Shown in pieces: positions 1 through 9,739 of a stretch of 40,195 bases of DNA (position 1 is the first letter of the stretch; the number at the start of each line of letters is the position of its first letter). This DNA is from a virus. The notes under the pieces are model-generated. The model ran no database searches. It saw nothing but the letters and a program-made list of their open reading frames with translations, and was not told the DNA's origin. The translations under genes and the position numbers were made by a program. The stretch is taken from positions 1-40,195 of IMG/VR virus record IMGVR_UViG_3300022752_000159, one strand, 5' to 3'.

Positions 1-276
1 ACAGGTAGATTCACATCTACAGGAATAGCAAATGTAACTAACACCACAGATGCAACCTCTACTTCATCAGGTGCATTAGTTATATCAGGTGGTGTTGGCA
101 TAGGTCAAAACCTATATGTTGGTGGTGGGCTTCAAGTAACAGGTAGATTCACATCTACAGGAATAGCAAATGTAACTAACACCACAGATGCAACCTCTAC
201 TTCATCAGGTGCATTAGTTATATCAGGTGGTGTTGGCATAGGTCAAAACTTATATGTTGGTGGAGGTGTTCAGGTT
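1..276 (+). repeat. Two near-identical tandem 138-bp coding repeats
   Basis: Bases 1-138 and 139-276 are almost base-for-base copies, differing at very few sites (for example cctata versus cttata, and the last codons). Each encodes one 46-residue fibre module from TGRFTSTG to the GGVQV/GGLQV end. Another copy begins at 397. The near identity at DNA level, not only at protein level, indicates recent duplication or gene conversion. Confidence 0.9.
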
Positions 277-3200
277 ACCGGATTAACCACAGTAACCAAC
301 ACCACCAATGCAACCTCTACTTCGTCAGGTGCATTATTTATAGCAGGTGGTGTAGGTATTGGTCAAAACCTATATGTTGGTGGTGGGCTTCAAGTAACAG
401 GTAGATTTACATCTACAGGTATAGCAAACGTAACTAACACCACAGATGCCACCTCTACTTCATCAGGTGCTTTGATTGTTGCTGGCGGTGCGGGAATTGG
501 TCAAAACCTATATGTTGGTGGAGGTGTTCAGGTTACCGGATTAACCACAGTAACCAACACCACCAATGCAACCTCTACTTCGTCAGGTGCATTATTTATA
601 GCAGGTGGTGTAGGTATTGGCCAAGACCTCTATGCTAGCCGTATTAGAACTGCATCTACCACTAACGCAACTTCTACACAAACAGGAGATATTGTAGTAC
701 CTGGTGGTATTGGTATAGGTCAAAACTTATACGTAGGTGGAGGTGTTCAGGCTACCGGATTAACCACAGTAACAAATACAACAAATGCAACAAATACCTC
801 AAGCGGATCACTTCAGACACGTGGTGGTCTAGGTGTAGGTGGAGATCTATACGCTAGCCGAATTAGAACTGTGTCAACTACAAATGCAACATCTACATCT
901 ACCGGTGAAATTATTGTAGGTGGTGGAGTAGGAATAGGACAAGATTTATGGGTTGGTGGAAATATCTACGGTTCACTTGCTGTCACAGTATCTACAGCAT
1001 CAAACTTAAACACAATTCAACGTGCTATCGGTGCAAATTATTTTCTAACCTTTGTTGACAGTAATAACGCAACCGCTACTGCTGAAGCATTTTATACTAG
1101 TTCAACAATTAAATTCGATCCTACTATAGGATTAGCTATAGGAGGTACAGGTGCTCCAACTGCTGCATTAGATGTAACAGGCAGTGTTAGAATAAGCGGC
1201 ATTTCAACTGTATCAAATAATACAAATGCAAGTTCAACTGTGTCAGGCGCACTACAGGTTATTGGAGGAGCAGGTATAGGTGGTGATCTATACGCAAGTC
1301 GTATAAGAACAGTGTCAACAACTAATGCAACAAGTACACAAACAGGCGAAATCATTGTTGCAGGTGGAGTAGGAATTGGGCAGGATATTTGGGTAGGTGG
1401 TGATCTCGTATTAAACGGTGGTGATATAAGCAGTGTTCAAAGTTCATTTAATCTACTTAACGCAACTGTCTCTACTCTAAATTTTGCTGGTGCTGGAACG
1501 AATATAACCATTGGCGCTGCAACAGGCGCAACCACGATTCGTAATGCAACAACAATTACTAACAGTACAAACGCCACTACTACACAGACCGGCGCCCTAC
1601 AGGTATTAGGAGGTGCTGGCATAGGTGGCGACTTGTTTGTAAGTCGTATTAGAACTGTCAGTACAACACAAAGTACAAATACAACCACTGGTGAAATCGT
1701 AGTTTGTGGTGGTGTTGGTATAGGCCAAGATCTATATGTCGGCGGGGTTATCTACGGACAAATTGCGGGAGCAAGTTCAACTGCTACAACCATTTATACT
1801 ACTCGTGCAAGTACTGCTAGCCAATATTACCTAACTTTTGTTGACAGTAATAATGCTGGTACAACCACACCGGAAGTTTTATATTCTAGTGCTACAATAT
1901 CATTCAATCCTGGTGTTGGCTTTGCCATAGGAGGCACAGCGTCAGCCACGGCCATGCTGGATGTAACTGGGTCTGCCAGAATAAGCGGTATAACAACTGT
2001 TTCAAATACAACTAATGCCAGTTCAACTATAACAGGTGCCTTACAAGTCCTAGGTGGAGCGGGAATTGGAGGAGATCTATACGCAAGTCGTATAAGAACT
2101 GTATCAACAACTAATGCTACCAGTACTCAAACCGGTGAGATCGTTGTAAGAGGGGGCGTTGGAATAGGGCAAGACCTGCATGTGGGCGGTAACATAATTG
2201 TAACAGGCACACTGTATGCTACGAACCTATCTTCAACCGGCACTATTGTAGGTACAATTAGCACGTCAACCAGTTCTAATAATTTAATAGGTGGTGGACC
2301 TTTACGTATTGTATATCAAAGTAATACGAATACCACAGCCTTTATTCAAAGTCCTACAGGTTCATTATCTACTGCCACAGCGACCGTAATTCTAAATTAC
2401 TCAACTGCTAGTGGTTTTACTTGGACAAGTGTCGATTCGCTGGTTTTAGGCCTAGGCCTAGATCCTATTATAGATACCTTTACCGGCGCAGGCACAACCA
2501 CAACATTTGCATTGTCAGTAGCACCTAGAAGTAAAAATCACGTAGATGTTAATATTGATGGTATTGATCAATTACACAATTCTTATAGTGTTACTGGTAC
2601 AAATCTTGTTCTATCAGAAATTCCTCCTGTAGGCAGTACAGTTGAAGTTACGATATTTGCAACAACAGGTACTAATTTTATTAATGGCCCTGCAGGTATC
2701 AATAACAGTATTCAATATAACCTAGCAGGTAATCTTGCAGGCGCAAATACTTTCCTTTATGCTACAACAGGTGTTAACCTATTAGTTACGACCAATGCGG
2801 TTAATACTCAAACAGGTGCTCTCCAAGTATCGGGCGGTGTTGGTATTGGACAGAACTTATACGTAGGCGGCGGCGTAGGCATAACAGGCATAACCACAAT
2901 CACAAATGCTACAAATGCCGTAAGTTCTACAACTGGCGCACTTCAGGTTGTAGGTGGTGTTGGTATTCAAGGTGATGTTTATGCTAGAAACATCTATAGC
3001 AATGGCGGACTAGTAGGCGGTGGAACGGTTGCTAATCCTTTCTCTGGCATCTTTACAATTACCAATACCACTCAGGCTACTAGTACTCAAACAGGAGCAC
3101 TACAGGTATATGGTGGCGTTGGCATTGGAGGCAATCTGCATGTAGGCGGTGATGTTGTTGCTAACAGATTAATCATTCAGTATACCACAGTCACTACAAC

Positions 3201-5046
3201 TGAAGTCACCACAGACGACGTTATTACAACCAATAATACTACAAATGCCACTAACACCAATACTGGTGCATTACGAATCAAGGGCGGTGTAGGTATTGGA
3301 CAGGATGTTTGGATTGGTGGTAATATCAATGTAACAGGCACAATTAATGGAAGTTTTGCGGGCACAGCTGATAATGTTAAAACAATTAGAACAGCCACAA
3401 ATGCAAGTTATTTCTTAACATTTGTTGACAGTAATAACGCTACAGCAACAGGCGAACCAATTTATACAACATCGTCAGTGTTTGTCAATCCAACCATAGG
3501 ACTGGCAGTTAGCAATAAAACCAATGCTACAACTACTCAAAGTGGCGCATTAATTGTAGACGGTGGTGTTGGTATTGGTCAAGATTTATATGTTGGTGGC
3601 AATCTAAATGTTGCGGGAACATTAGTAGGTACTGTTAGCGGCACCATTACTACTGCTACAAACATAGCAGGAGGTACAGCAGGACAGGTTCCATATCAAA
3701 CTGGACCTGGTGCAACAAGTTTCTTTGGTCCAGGCACCGCAGGTAATATCTTAGTAAGTAATGGCACTGGTGCTCCAAGTTACAATAACACTCTTACACT
3801 TACAGGACTGGTAAACGCAACATCTACATTAACTGGCGCACTACAGGTTAGAGCAGGTGTTGGTATTGGTCAAAATCTGCATGTAGGCGGTGGAACTCAA
3901 ATAGCCGGCCTAACCACAATTACTAATACTACAAATGCTACAAGTACTATAACTGGAGCACTACAGGTAACAGGTGGTATCGGAGTCGGCGGACAAGTTT
4001 ATGCCGGAGGCCTAACTGTACTGGCAGCAGGTGCGGTAGATGGTAGTATTACCGCACAGGCTACAATTATTTCTACAGGAACATTCAGTAACTTTCCTTC
4101 TGCTGGATTAGCATTTGGTGGATATTATACCGCTGCGGGAATAGCCGGTTTTGGCGGCATTTCTATGACCAAATTAAATGCTGTTAGCGGAGACTTTTCA
4201 AGTTACCTTTCACTGCACACTAGAAACGGCACAGTTACACAACCTCAAGAATGGCTACGACTTACAAATACAGGTACTGTATTGCTTTACGGTACCACAA
4301 ATGCAACATCTACACAGACAGGTGCCTTAATTGTAACAGGCGGAGTAGGCATTGGTCAAAATCTTGTAGTAGGTGGTTCCCTAACAGTTGCAGGTTCTAC
4401 AGTTATTACAACAGGCACAGGCGGTGTTACCAGTCCATTCGCAGGTATATTCACAGTTACAAATACTACTAATGCAGGTAATACTCAAAGTGGTGCTATT
4501 CAAGTTTATGGTGGTGTTGGTGTAGGCGGAAATCTAAACGTAGGTGGGGTAATTACTGCGACTAATCTGTTTGTCAACGGTTTTGCAGTTAGTACGGCTT
4601 CGGGTGGAGTAACCAGTCCATTCGCAGGCATATTCACAATTACCAATACTACTCAGTCATTTAGTACAAATACTGGCGCTTTGCAGGTCTACGGTGGTGT
4701 AGGTATTGGTGGTAATCTTTATGCTACCAGTAAATCATTCAGCATCGCCCATCCTACACAGCCAGGTAAGACTCTAAACTATGGAAGTTTAGAAGGTCCT
4801 GAGTTTGGTGTCTATGTTAGAGGCAGTTTACAGAATAAAAATGTTATTGAATTACCTGAATATTGGACTCATCTAGTAGACGAACAGACTATTTCAGTAT
4901 CAATAACACCTAGAGGACGTAGACAAGAAATTTATGTTGAATATATTGCAAATAATCGCATTTATCTACAAGGTGATGATATCGATTGTTATTACATAGT
5001 ATTTGCAGAGCGTAAGGATATCGATAAAATTGTTGTGGAAAGATAA
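1..5046 (+). CDS. Giant repetitive tail-fibre/virion surface protein, 5' end outside window
   Basis: The frame is open from base 1 to the TAA at 5044-5046, so the true start lies upstream and at least 1681 residues are visible. Most of the protein is built from modules of about 40-46 residues with the core pattern NTTNATST.TGAL.V.GG, then VGIGQ.LYVGG, typical of long beta-structured phage fibres. Interspersed are three copies of a block beginning YFLTFVDSNN (near 1038, 1827 and 3411). The last ~105 residues (from about 4729) start KSFSIAHP, continue with LEGPEFGVYVRG, and match a C-terminal domain common at the ends of bacterial and phage surface fibres. That domain probably caps or chaperones the trimer. 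Inference: a trimeric host-recognition fibre. An internal TTG at about 472 is not a credible start, because identical repeats continue upstream of it. Antisense open frames here are shadows of the repeats. Confidence 0.85.
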   Translation, partial: TGRFTSTGIANVTNTTDATSTSSGALVISGGVGIGQNLYVGGGLQVTGRFTSTGIANVTNTTDATSTSSGALVISGGVGIGQNLYVGGGVQVTGLTTVTNTTNATSTSSGALFIAGGVGIGQNLYVGGGLQVTGRFTSTGIANVTNTTDATSTSSGALIVAGGAGIGQNLYVGGGVQVTGLTTVTNTTNATSTSSGALFIAGGVGIGQDLYASRIRTASTTNATSTQTGDIVVPGGIGIGQNLYVGGGVQATGLTTVTNTTNATNTSSGSLQTRGGLGVGGDLYASRIRTVSTTNATSTSTGEIIVGGGVGIGQDLWVGGNIYGSLAVTVSTASNLNTIQRAIGANYFLTFVDSNNATATAEAFYTSSTIKFDPTIGLAIGGTGAPTAALDVTGSVRISGISTVSNNTNASSTVSGALQVIGGAGIGGDLYASRIRTVSTTNATSTQTGEIIVAGGVGIGQDIWVGGDLVLNGGDISSVQSSFNLLNATVSTLNFAGAGTNITIGAATGATTIRNATTITNSTNATTTQTGALQVLGGAGIGGDLFVSRIRTVSTTQSTNTTTGEIVVCGGVGIGQDLYVGGVIYGQIAGASSTATTIYTTRASTASQYYLTFVDSNNAGTTTPEVLYSSATISFNPGVGFAIGGTASATAMLDVTGSARISGITTVSNTTNASSTITGALQVLGGAGIGGDLYASRIRTVSTTNATSTQTGEIVVRGGVGIGQDLHVGGNIIVTGTLYATNLSSTGTIVGTISTSTSSNNLIGGGPLRIVYQSNTNTTAFIQSPTGSLSTATATVILNYSTASGFTWTSVDSLVLGLGLDPIIDTFTGAGTTTTFALSVAPRSKNHVDVNIDGIDQLHNSYSVTGTNLVLSEIPPVGSTVEVTIFATTGTNFINGPAGINNSIQYNLAGNLAGANTFLYATTGVNLLVTTNAVNTQTGALQVSGGVGIGQNLYVGGGVGITGITTITNATNAVSSTTGALQVVGGVGIQGDVYARNIYSNGGLVGGGTVANPFSGIFTITNTTQATSTQTGALQVYGGVGIGGNLHVGGDVVANRLIIQYTTVTTTEVTTDDVITTNNTTNATNTNTGALRIKGGVGIGQDVWIGGNINVTGTINGSFAGTADNVKTIRTATNASYFLTFVDSNNATATGEPIYTTSSVFVNPTIGLAVSNKTNATTTQSGALIVDGGVGIGQDLYVGGNLNVAGTLVGTVSGTITTATNIAGGTAGQVPYQTGPGATSFFGPGTAGNILVSNGTGAPSYNNTLTLTGLVNATSTLTGALQVRAGVGIGQNLHVGGGTQIAGLTTITNTTNATSTITGALQVTGGIGVGGQVYAGGLTVLAAGAVDGSITAQATIISTGTFSNFPSAGLAFGGYYTAAGIAGFGGISMTKLNAVSGDFSSYLSLHTRNGTVTQPQEWLRLTNTGTVLLYGTTNATSTQTGALIVTGGVGIGQNLVVGGSLTVAGSTVITTGTGGVTSPFAGIFTVTNTTNAGNTQSGAIQVYGGVGVGGNLNVGGVITATNLFVNGFAVSTASGGVTSPFAGIFTITNTTQSFSTNTGALQVYGGVGIGGNLYATSKSFSIAHPTQPGKTLNYGSLEGPEFGVYVRGSLQNKNVIELPEYWTHLVDEQTISVSITPRGRRQEIYVEYIANNRIYLQGDDIDCYYIVFAERKDIDKIVVER
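277..640 (+). repeat. 258-bp compound repeat (120 + 138 bp modules)
   Basis: The 40-residue module starting at 277 (TGLTTVTNTT) is followed by a 46-residue module at 397. The 277 module then recurs at 535 with almost the same DNA sequence for about 100 bases before diverging at VGIGQDLYASR. The period 277 to 535 is 258 bp, a higher-order repeat of the 120- and 138-bp units. All copies stay in frame. Confidence 0.85.
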
Positions 5047-5059
5047 ACATAGAAAATCC

Positions 5060-5067
5060 TATAAATA
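5060..5067 (+). promoter_or_regulatory. T4-type late promoter, perfect octamer
   Basis: The bases TATAAATA match the T4 late promoter -10 consensus exactly. With T4 spacing, transcription would start near 5073, leaving a 12-nt leader with an AGGA Shine-Dalgarno-like sequence before the ATG at 5085. Confidence 0.75.
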
Positions 5068-5084
5068 TAGAATAGGAAAACACG

Positions 5085-6674
5085 ATGGCATTATTTGACA
5101 AAAATATTTTAATTACGCCCAACAAATCTGCCTCAACTGGTACAGATCCTGTAATACAGTTTATTGGGGCAGATGCTGCCACGTCTAGTACAATCAGTCT
5201 ACGTGCCTATCCTACTAATAACGGAACACTAAGTTTTGAAGGGTATGCAGGTCAACTATTTTCTATTGTTAATACTTTCACTGGTGTTATATTTGCTGTA
5301 AATGATGTATCTGGTTTATCTAGTATCAGCGTTACAGACACTGGCACAGTAACCTTAGCAGGACCAGGTAATGGTTTTGTCAACATTGCGAGTACGGTTA
5401 GTAGCGTATCTAGTACTACAGGAGCATTGGTAGTTAATGGCGGAGTTGGTGTTAGAGGTGATATCTATGCACAGAATGTCTACAGTAATGGATCATTATT
5501 AACTGGCGGAGGAGGAGGTGGCGGATCAGGTAGTGCCATACAGGCAGTAACAAACACTAATTATTTTCTTACCTTTGTAGACAGCAACAATTCCACACTT
5601 CAGGCCGAAACGTTTTATACTACATCTAGTCTGCAAATTAATCCATTTACAAAATTTGTAGGTTTTAATACGGTTACAAATATTCTGGCAGGTAACAGAT
5701 ATAATTTCTACAGTGACGCTGGTGCGTCTGGAGTTGCATTCGGAACATCAAATGGTGTACAGACTGTTACACTATTAGACATGACAGGTATTACACCTGC
5801 CACGGATGTAAACGATCAAAGAATAGTGTTCCGTCATTTAGGAGGTTATTCTTCTGCGAGCGATGGTACTGTTTTATCTAGAATAAGCTATGTAGATAAT
5901 ACCAATACTCGCCGATTCAGCCAGAATATAATCAAAGGAACAGGCAATAATCCTAGATTAAATTTTGATTATAATGATGTTACAGTTTTTAGATTTAATC
6001 AAGATCAATTATTCATATTTTCAACTGCTACAAGTTATAGTACCGCGACTGGATCTTTAGTCACCACAGGAGGTATTGGTGTTGGACAAAATGCCAATAT
6101 TGGAGGCAACCTTAATGTGGATGGTAATGTTCAAATAGGCACCGCTACAAATGTTATTTTCAATGCTACTGGGGATTTATCATTTTATGCTGTAGGTTCG
6201 GTAGCAGTTCTTTCAACAGCATCTTCAGTAAGTACAAATTCTGGAGCATTTTATGTTCAAGGTGGTGCTGGTATCGGCGGAGATCTCTATGTAGGTGGTG
6301 CTATTTTAGGTGGTTATGAACCTATATTTTTAGATAGCATCAATAATCTTTTTGACAGTGATAGAGGTGTTTTTCCGTTACGACGAAATCAAGTTGAGTT
6401 AAATACATCAACAGTTTATGATGCTAGAGATTTTACAGTGATCATAAACGGAGAAAGGCTAGAACCTTATACAGATGCAATGGCATACGCATTTGGTGGC
6501 TTACCACAAAATTACGGAGCGTATAAGGGTTTTAGAGTGAGAGACAATAGGTTAATAATTTATACAATACCTGAGGCAGGAAGTCGGGCTAGCGTTATAT
6601 GGCAGAGACAGAGTACAGGTAAGCAAATTAGACGGTATCCTATACCGCCAGTACAAATAGGACTTGGAGATTAA
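5085..6674 (+). CDS. Repetitive virion structural/tail-fibre protein, second copy of the module family
   Basis: A 529-residue protein downstream of a perfect late promoter and an AGGAAAA ribosome-binding-like stretch, supporting the ATG at 5085. It shares modules with the giant upstream protein: SSTTGALVVNGGVGVRGD near residue 110, a YFLTFVDSNN block near residue 160 that follows a Gly-rich linker (GGGGGGGSGS), and TGSLVTTGGIGVGQN and GGAGIGGDLYVGG further on. The C-terminal ~110 residues are different and contain FTVIINGERLEP and SVIWQRQSTGKQ. This resembles the end domains of marine T4-like tail proteins, where a beta-rich domain follows the repeats. Likely a fibre or fibre-connecting protein; the exact position in the virion is not known from sequence. 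Confidence 0.75.
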   Translation: MALFDKNILITPNKSASTGTDPVIQFIGADAATSSTISLRAYPTNNGTLSFEGYAGQLFSIVNTFTGVIFAVNDVSGLSSISVTDTGTVTLAGPGNGFVNIASTVSSVSSTTGALVVNGGVGVRGDIYAQNVYSNGSLLTGGGGGGGSGSAIQAVTNTNYFLTFVDSNNSTLQAETFYTTSSLQINPFTKFVGFNTVTNILAGNRYNFYSDAGASGVAFGTSNGVQTVTLLDMTGITPATDVNDQRIVFRHLGGYSSASDGTVLSRISYVDNTNTRRFSQNIIKGTGNNPRLNFDYNDVTVFRFNQDQLFIFSTATSYSTATGSLVTTGGIGVGQNANIGGNLNVDGNVQIGTATNVIFNATGDLSFYAVGSVAVLSTASSVSTNSGAFYVQGGAGIGGDLYVGGAILGGYEPIFLDSINNLFDSDRGVFPLRRNQVELNTSTVYDARDFTVIINGERLEPYTDAMAYAFGGLPQNYGAYKGFRVRDNRLIIYTIPEAGSRASVIWQRQSTGKQIRRYPIPPVQIGLGD

Positions 6675-6679
6675 AAAAC

Positions 6680-9600
6680 ATGGCTAAGAAAGCAATAGAT
6701 TGTCAATATACATTTAATCCTGCTACCAGGACAGTGACAATTACCAGTAGATGGGTAAAACCAGAAAAGTTATTACTTATAACTAATGTAACTAGAGGTA
6801 TAGTTATCTATAACTTTAGTGATCCAGATCTAAGGGCAACAAGTTATACGGGTAATACTGCTAACAGTGCGACAAATATCTCAGGGGTATTAGGTTATCT
6901 AGTTTCTCAAGGTAGTCAGAACACTGTGATTGTACTTAATTATAATACAGCAGCCATGGCCAGTACTGATAAACTTATGATTATCATAGACGAACAAGAG
7001 GAATACATGGCTCCTGCAGATGCATACTGCGATCCTGTACAAAAGTTGCGTGTTTCAACTCCTCAGTCACTAATTGACACTGACTTTGAGTACAGTGTTC
7101 AGCCCAGTAAATGGGAATTTATGGTCTATAACAACAATTGGCCGTCATTTTTCAGCAAGGGTACAGGTGGTAATAGTTTCATTATTACAGCAATTAGCGG
7201 TAATAACTCTGCACCTAGATCGTCAATTACAGTAACAACTAGTGTGGCTCATGGTCTGTCCGTTGGTAACGTAGTCGCTGTGCAAGAAACCACTAACCAA
7301 TTAGCAGACGGTGTGTTTATTGTTACTAGCATCCCAGCAGGTACACAATTTACCTACTTGGCCAAAGGACAAATTAACGGCAGTATTTTAGATTCTGGAT
7401 ATACACTGGCCTATGGTGGAGATGTTTTTGAATATGCAGCAGTAGTTCCAACTGCCATAAGCGGCAACGGTGCTGCTCAAAGCGTTATGACCGTTACCTT
7501 AAGTCAGCCTACAGGTTGGCTACCAGGCACACCTATTATTCTAACACAGTTCACATCGAGCGCTCTTGACGGAACACACGTGGTTTCCTCGGTTACAAGC
7601 CCAACATCATTTACGTTTGTACTTCCCACTTCATTTAATGGAGCCGGCACAATTGGATCAGGTAAAATATACGTTGCGCCAGAAGGATACGTACAACATA
7701 GATCAACTGACGGTGGTGTGAGTATTACTCCAGGTGGATCGTATACAGGTGTACAGGCTATTAGGCAAACTCGAGTATACTTCCGTTACCAATCTGGTAA
7801 AGGTATTCAATTTAGTACAGGTTGGAAACCTACACCAAGTTATGACATTGATCAGGTAAGTGCGTCAGGTGTTACGGCTACAGTTACATGCCAGCAAGAT
7901 CATGGTTTACAACCAGGAACTGTGGTCTTTATTGAAGGCTTGACCGTAGTATCGGGCACTAACTTCTATAACGGATCGTTTACAGTGGCCAGCGTTACAG
8001 GAACTAAATCATTTACCTATACTATGGCAGGTACTCCTTTAGATACTGCACCTACGGGAGATAATGCTCAATTAGGTGCATGGGTTACTCCACAGAGATG
8101 GACAGGTGCAACCTGCAGATCGGGTCTATTTGACGATCAAAACGGATTCTTTTTTGAGTACGACGGAAACCAACTTTATGCTTGTCGTAGACAGAGCATT
8201 AAGGAAATGTTTGGTAAGGCCGTAGTAACCAATAACAGCCAGGTAGTAACACAGGCTTCTGGAACAACTACAAGATTTAGAAGTCAACTGGTAGTCGGTG
8301 ATAACGTTGTGATACGAGGTATGAATTATCGTGTGATTCAAATCGACAGCGATACTCAAATGCGAATTGCTCCTGCCTATAGAGGTCCTACAGTGGCCAG
8401 CGGTGTTCGTTATCTAAGAACTCAGACATTTAAAGTTCCACAGAGTCAATGGAATCAAGATAGATGCGATGGAACAGGTCCTAGCGGATATAATATAAAT
8501 CCAATTCGTATGCAGATGGTTTATATTGATTATACATGGTACGGTGCTGGTTACATACGTTTTGGTTTTCGTGGTGTTAATGGTGAAATTATATATTGCC
8601 ATAGAATGCCTAACAACAACGTTTATCTTAGTGCTTACCAACGTTCAGGAAATTTACCTGGTCGCTTCGAAGTTACAACAGACACTTATTTCAGTAAACT
8701 CAAATGCGGCGCAGGTGGCGTAAAAGGACAGAACTTCGGCGCAGCAGATACAATCATGTATGTAGATAATGCTCAGTTTTGGCCGTCAACAGGATTCGTT
8801 TTTGTAAATGACGGTACAAACTGTGAAATGATTCAATATAGTGCGATCGGCGCCTATAATGATATAGCAGCAGGATACCCACTTACTGGATTAACAAGGC
8901 GTACTTCATTTAGTATAGCAGGCATCGGACCAACAGGCACATTTAGTAACAGTGCATATACTCTAGGTGGAACATCTAGCAGTGTAACGTTTAGTCCAAG
9001 TGCTGCTGAAGGAGGATCAGGTACAAGCCAGGTAAGTGTGCGTTTAGCGCAGACAAATTGTGCAATTTTAAACAGTCACTGGGGTGTTAGTGTGATGATG
9101 GACGGTAGATATGACGAAGATACGCAGTATATTTTTACTGCTGGTATGAGACGTTATCTAACTGTTTCAGCAGGTGCAACAAGACCTATTCTTGCACTAA
9201 GATTAGCACCTAGTGTCGATTCTGGTAATGGTAGAAATTTTGGGACTAGAGAATTGATTAATCGCATGAGTCTTACACTTGAAGAAGTTACTGCGTTAAC
9301 AAACGGACAGTTTCTAATACAGGGTATTTTGAATCCTGCTTCATTGAGCGGTGGCGGATTGACCGTACCTACAAGTTGGGATCTTAACCCCAACGTTGTT
9401 GGTTCTGGATCGTTGTCTCAGGTCTTTTACTTTGATTCAGGTAATGTATATGCAGGTGCCACAAATGCTACTGGAAGTATAAGCGGTGGTGACCAAACAT
9501 TTGCGTTCTATACTGAAAACTCTGGTGGTGTTAACTATTCACGAACTGCATATAAAATTAGTAACATTAGAGAATTATCAAATAGTATTCAAAGTGGTAA

Positions 9601-9727
9601 CGGAACAAGTGTAACTGTGGGGTTCCCTGCAGGACCAGACGTATTGGTTATTACAGCCACAAACATTGGAACTTCAGGAACTGCAAATATACAGGTCCGT
9701 CTAGGTTGGACAGAAGCACAGGCTTAA
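6680..9727 (+). CDS. Large virion structural protein (tail/baseplate-associated), cyanophage-type
   Basis: A 1015-residue protein starting 5 nt after the previous stop, so probably co-transcribed. The N-terminal ~150 residues include LLLITNVTRGIVIYNFSDPDL and LRVSTPQSLIDTDFEYSVQ, a type of sequence I associate with structural proteins of marine T4-like phages. It is followed by three repeats of about 80 residues (from about residues 168, 257 and 390) with the pattern 'HGL..G..V.....T.....DG.F.VTS....T.FTY', probably beta domains. The middle part (about residues 590-680) has DRCDGTGPSGYN and YTWYGAGYIRFGFRG. It could be a gp10-like baseplate/tail-pin analogue, but I could not establish orthology. 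Function beyond virion structure is inference. Confidence 0.65.
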   Translation: MAKKAIDCQYTFNPATRTVTITSRWVKPEKLLLITNVTRGIVIYNFSDPDLRATSYTGNTANSATNISGVLGYLVSQGSQNTVIVLNYNTAAMASTDKLMIIIDEQEEYMAPADAYCDPVQKLRVSTPQSLIDTDFEYSVQPSKWEFMVYNNNWPSFFSKGTGGNSFIITAISGNNSAPRSSITVTTSVAHGLSVGNVVAVQETTNQLADGVFIVTSIPAGTQFTYLAKGQINGSILDSGYTLAYGGDVFEYAAVVPTAISGNGAAQSVMTVTLSQPTGWLPGTPIILTQFTSSALDGTHVVSSVTSPTSFTFVLPTSFNGAGTIGSGKIYVAPEGYVQHRSTDGGVSITPGGSYTGVQAIRQTRVYFRYQSGKGIQFSTGWKPTPSYDIDQVSASGVTATVTCQQDHGLQPGTVVFIEGLTVVSGTNFYNGSFTVASVTGTKSFTYTMAGTPLDTAPTGDNAQLGAWVTPQRWTGATCRSGLFDDQNGFFFEYDGNQLYACRRQSIKEMFGKAVVTNNSQVVTQASGTTTRFRSQLVVGDNVVIRGMNYRVIQIDSDTQMRIAPAYRGPTVASGVRYLRTQTFKVPQSQWNQDRCDGTGPSGYNINPIRMQMVYIDYTWYGAGYIRFGFRGVNGEIIYCHRMPNNNVYLSAYQRSGNLPGRFEVTTDTYFSKLKCGAGGVKGQNFGAADTIMYVDNAQFWPSTGFVFVNDGTNCEMIQYSAIGAYNDIAAGYPLTGLTRRTSFSIAGIGPTGTFSNSAYTLGGTSSSVTFSPSAAEGGSGTSQVSVRLAQTNCAILNSHWGVSVMMDGRYDEDTQYIFTAGMRRYLTVSAGATRPILALRLAPSVDSGNGRNFGTRELINRMSLTLEEVTALTNGQFLIQGILNPASLSGGGLTVPTSWDLNPNVVGSGSLSQVFYFDSGNVYAGATNATGSISGGDQTFAFYTENSGGVNYSRTAYKISNIRELSNSIQSGNGTSVTVGFPAGPDVLVITATNIGTSGTANIQVRLGWTEAQA

Positions 9728-9739
9728 CTGGATCATACT

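Noticed and set aside
1-640. Regular repeats of 138 and 120 bp resembling a CRISPR or satellite array
   Set aside because: Every unit is in one reading frame without stops, repeats abut without unique spacers, and the encoded modules continue in degenerate form for the rest of the gene.
1092-1688. Minus-strand open frames inside the giant fibre gene (and others at 3177-3398)
   Set aside because: They arise from the antisense of Thr/Gly-rich repeats, lack ribosome-binding sites and have odd Val/Pro-rich composition.
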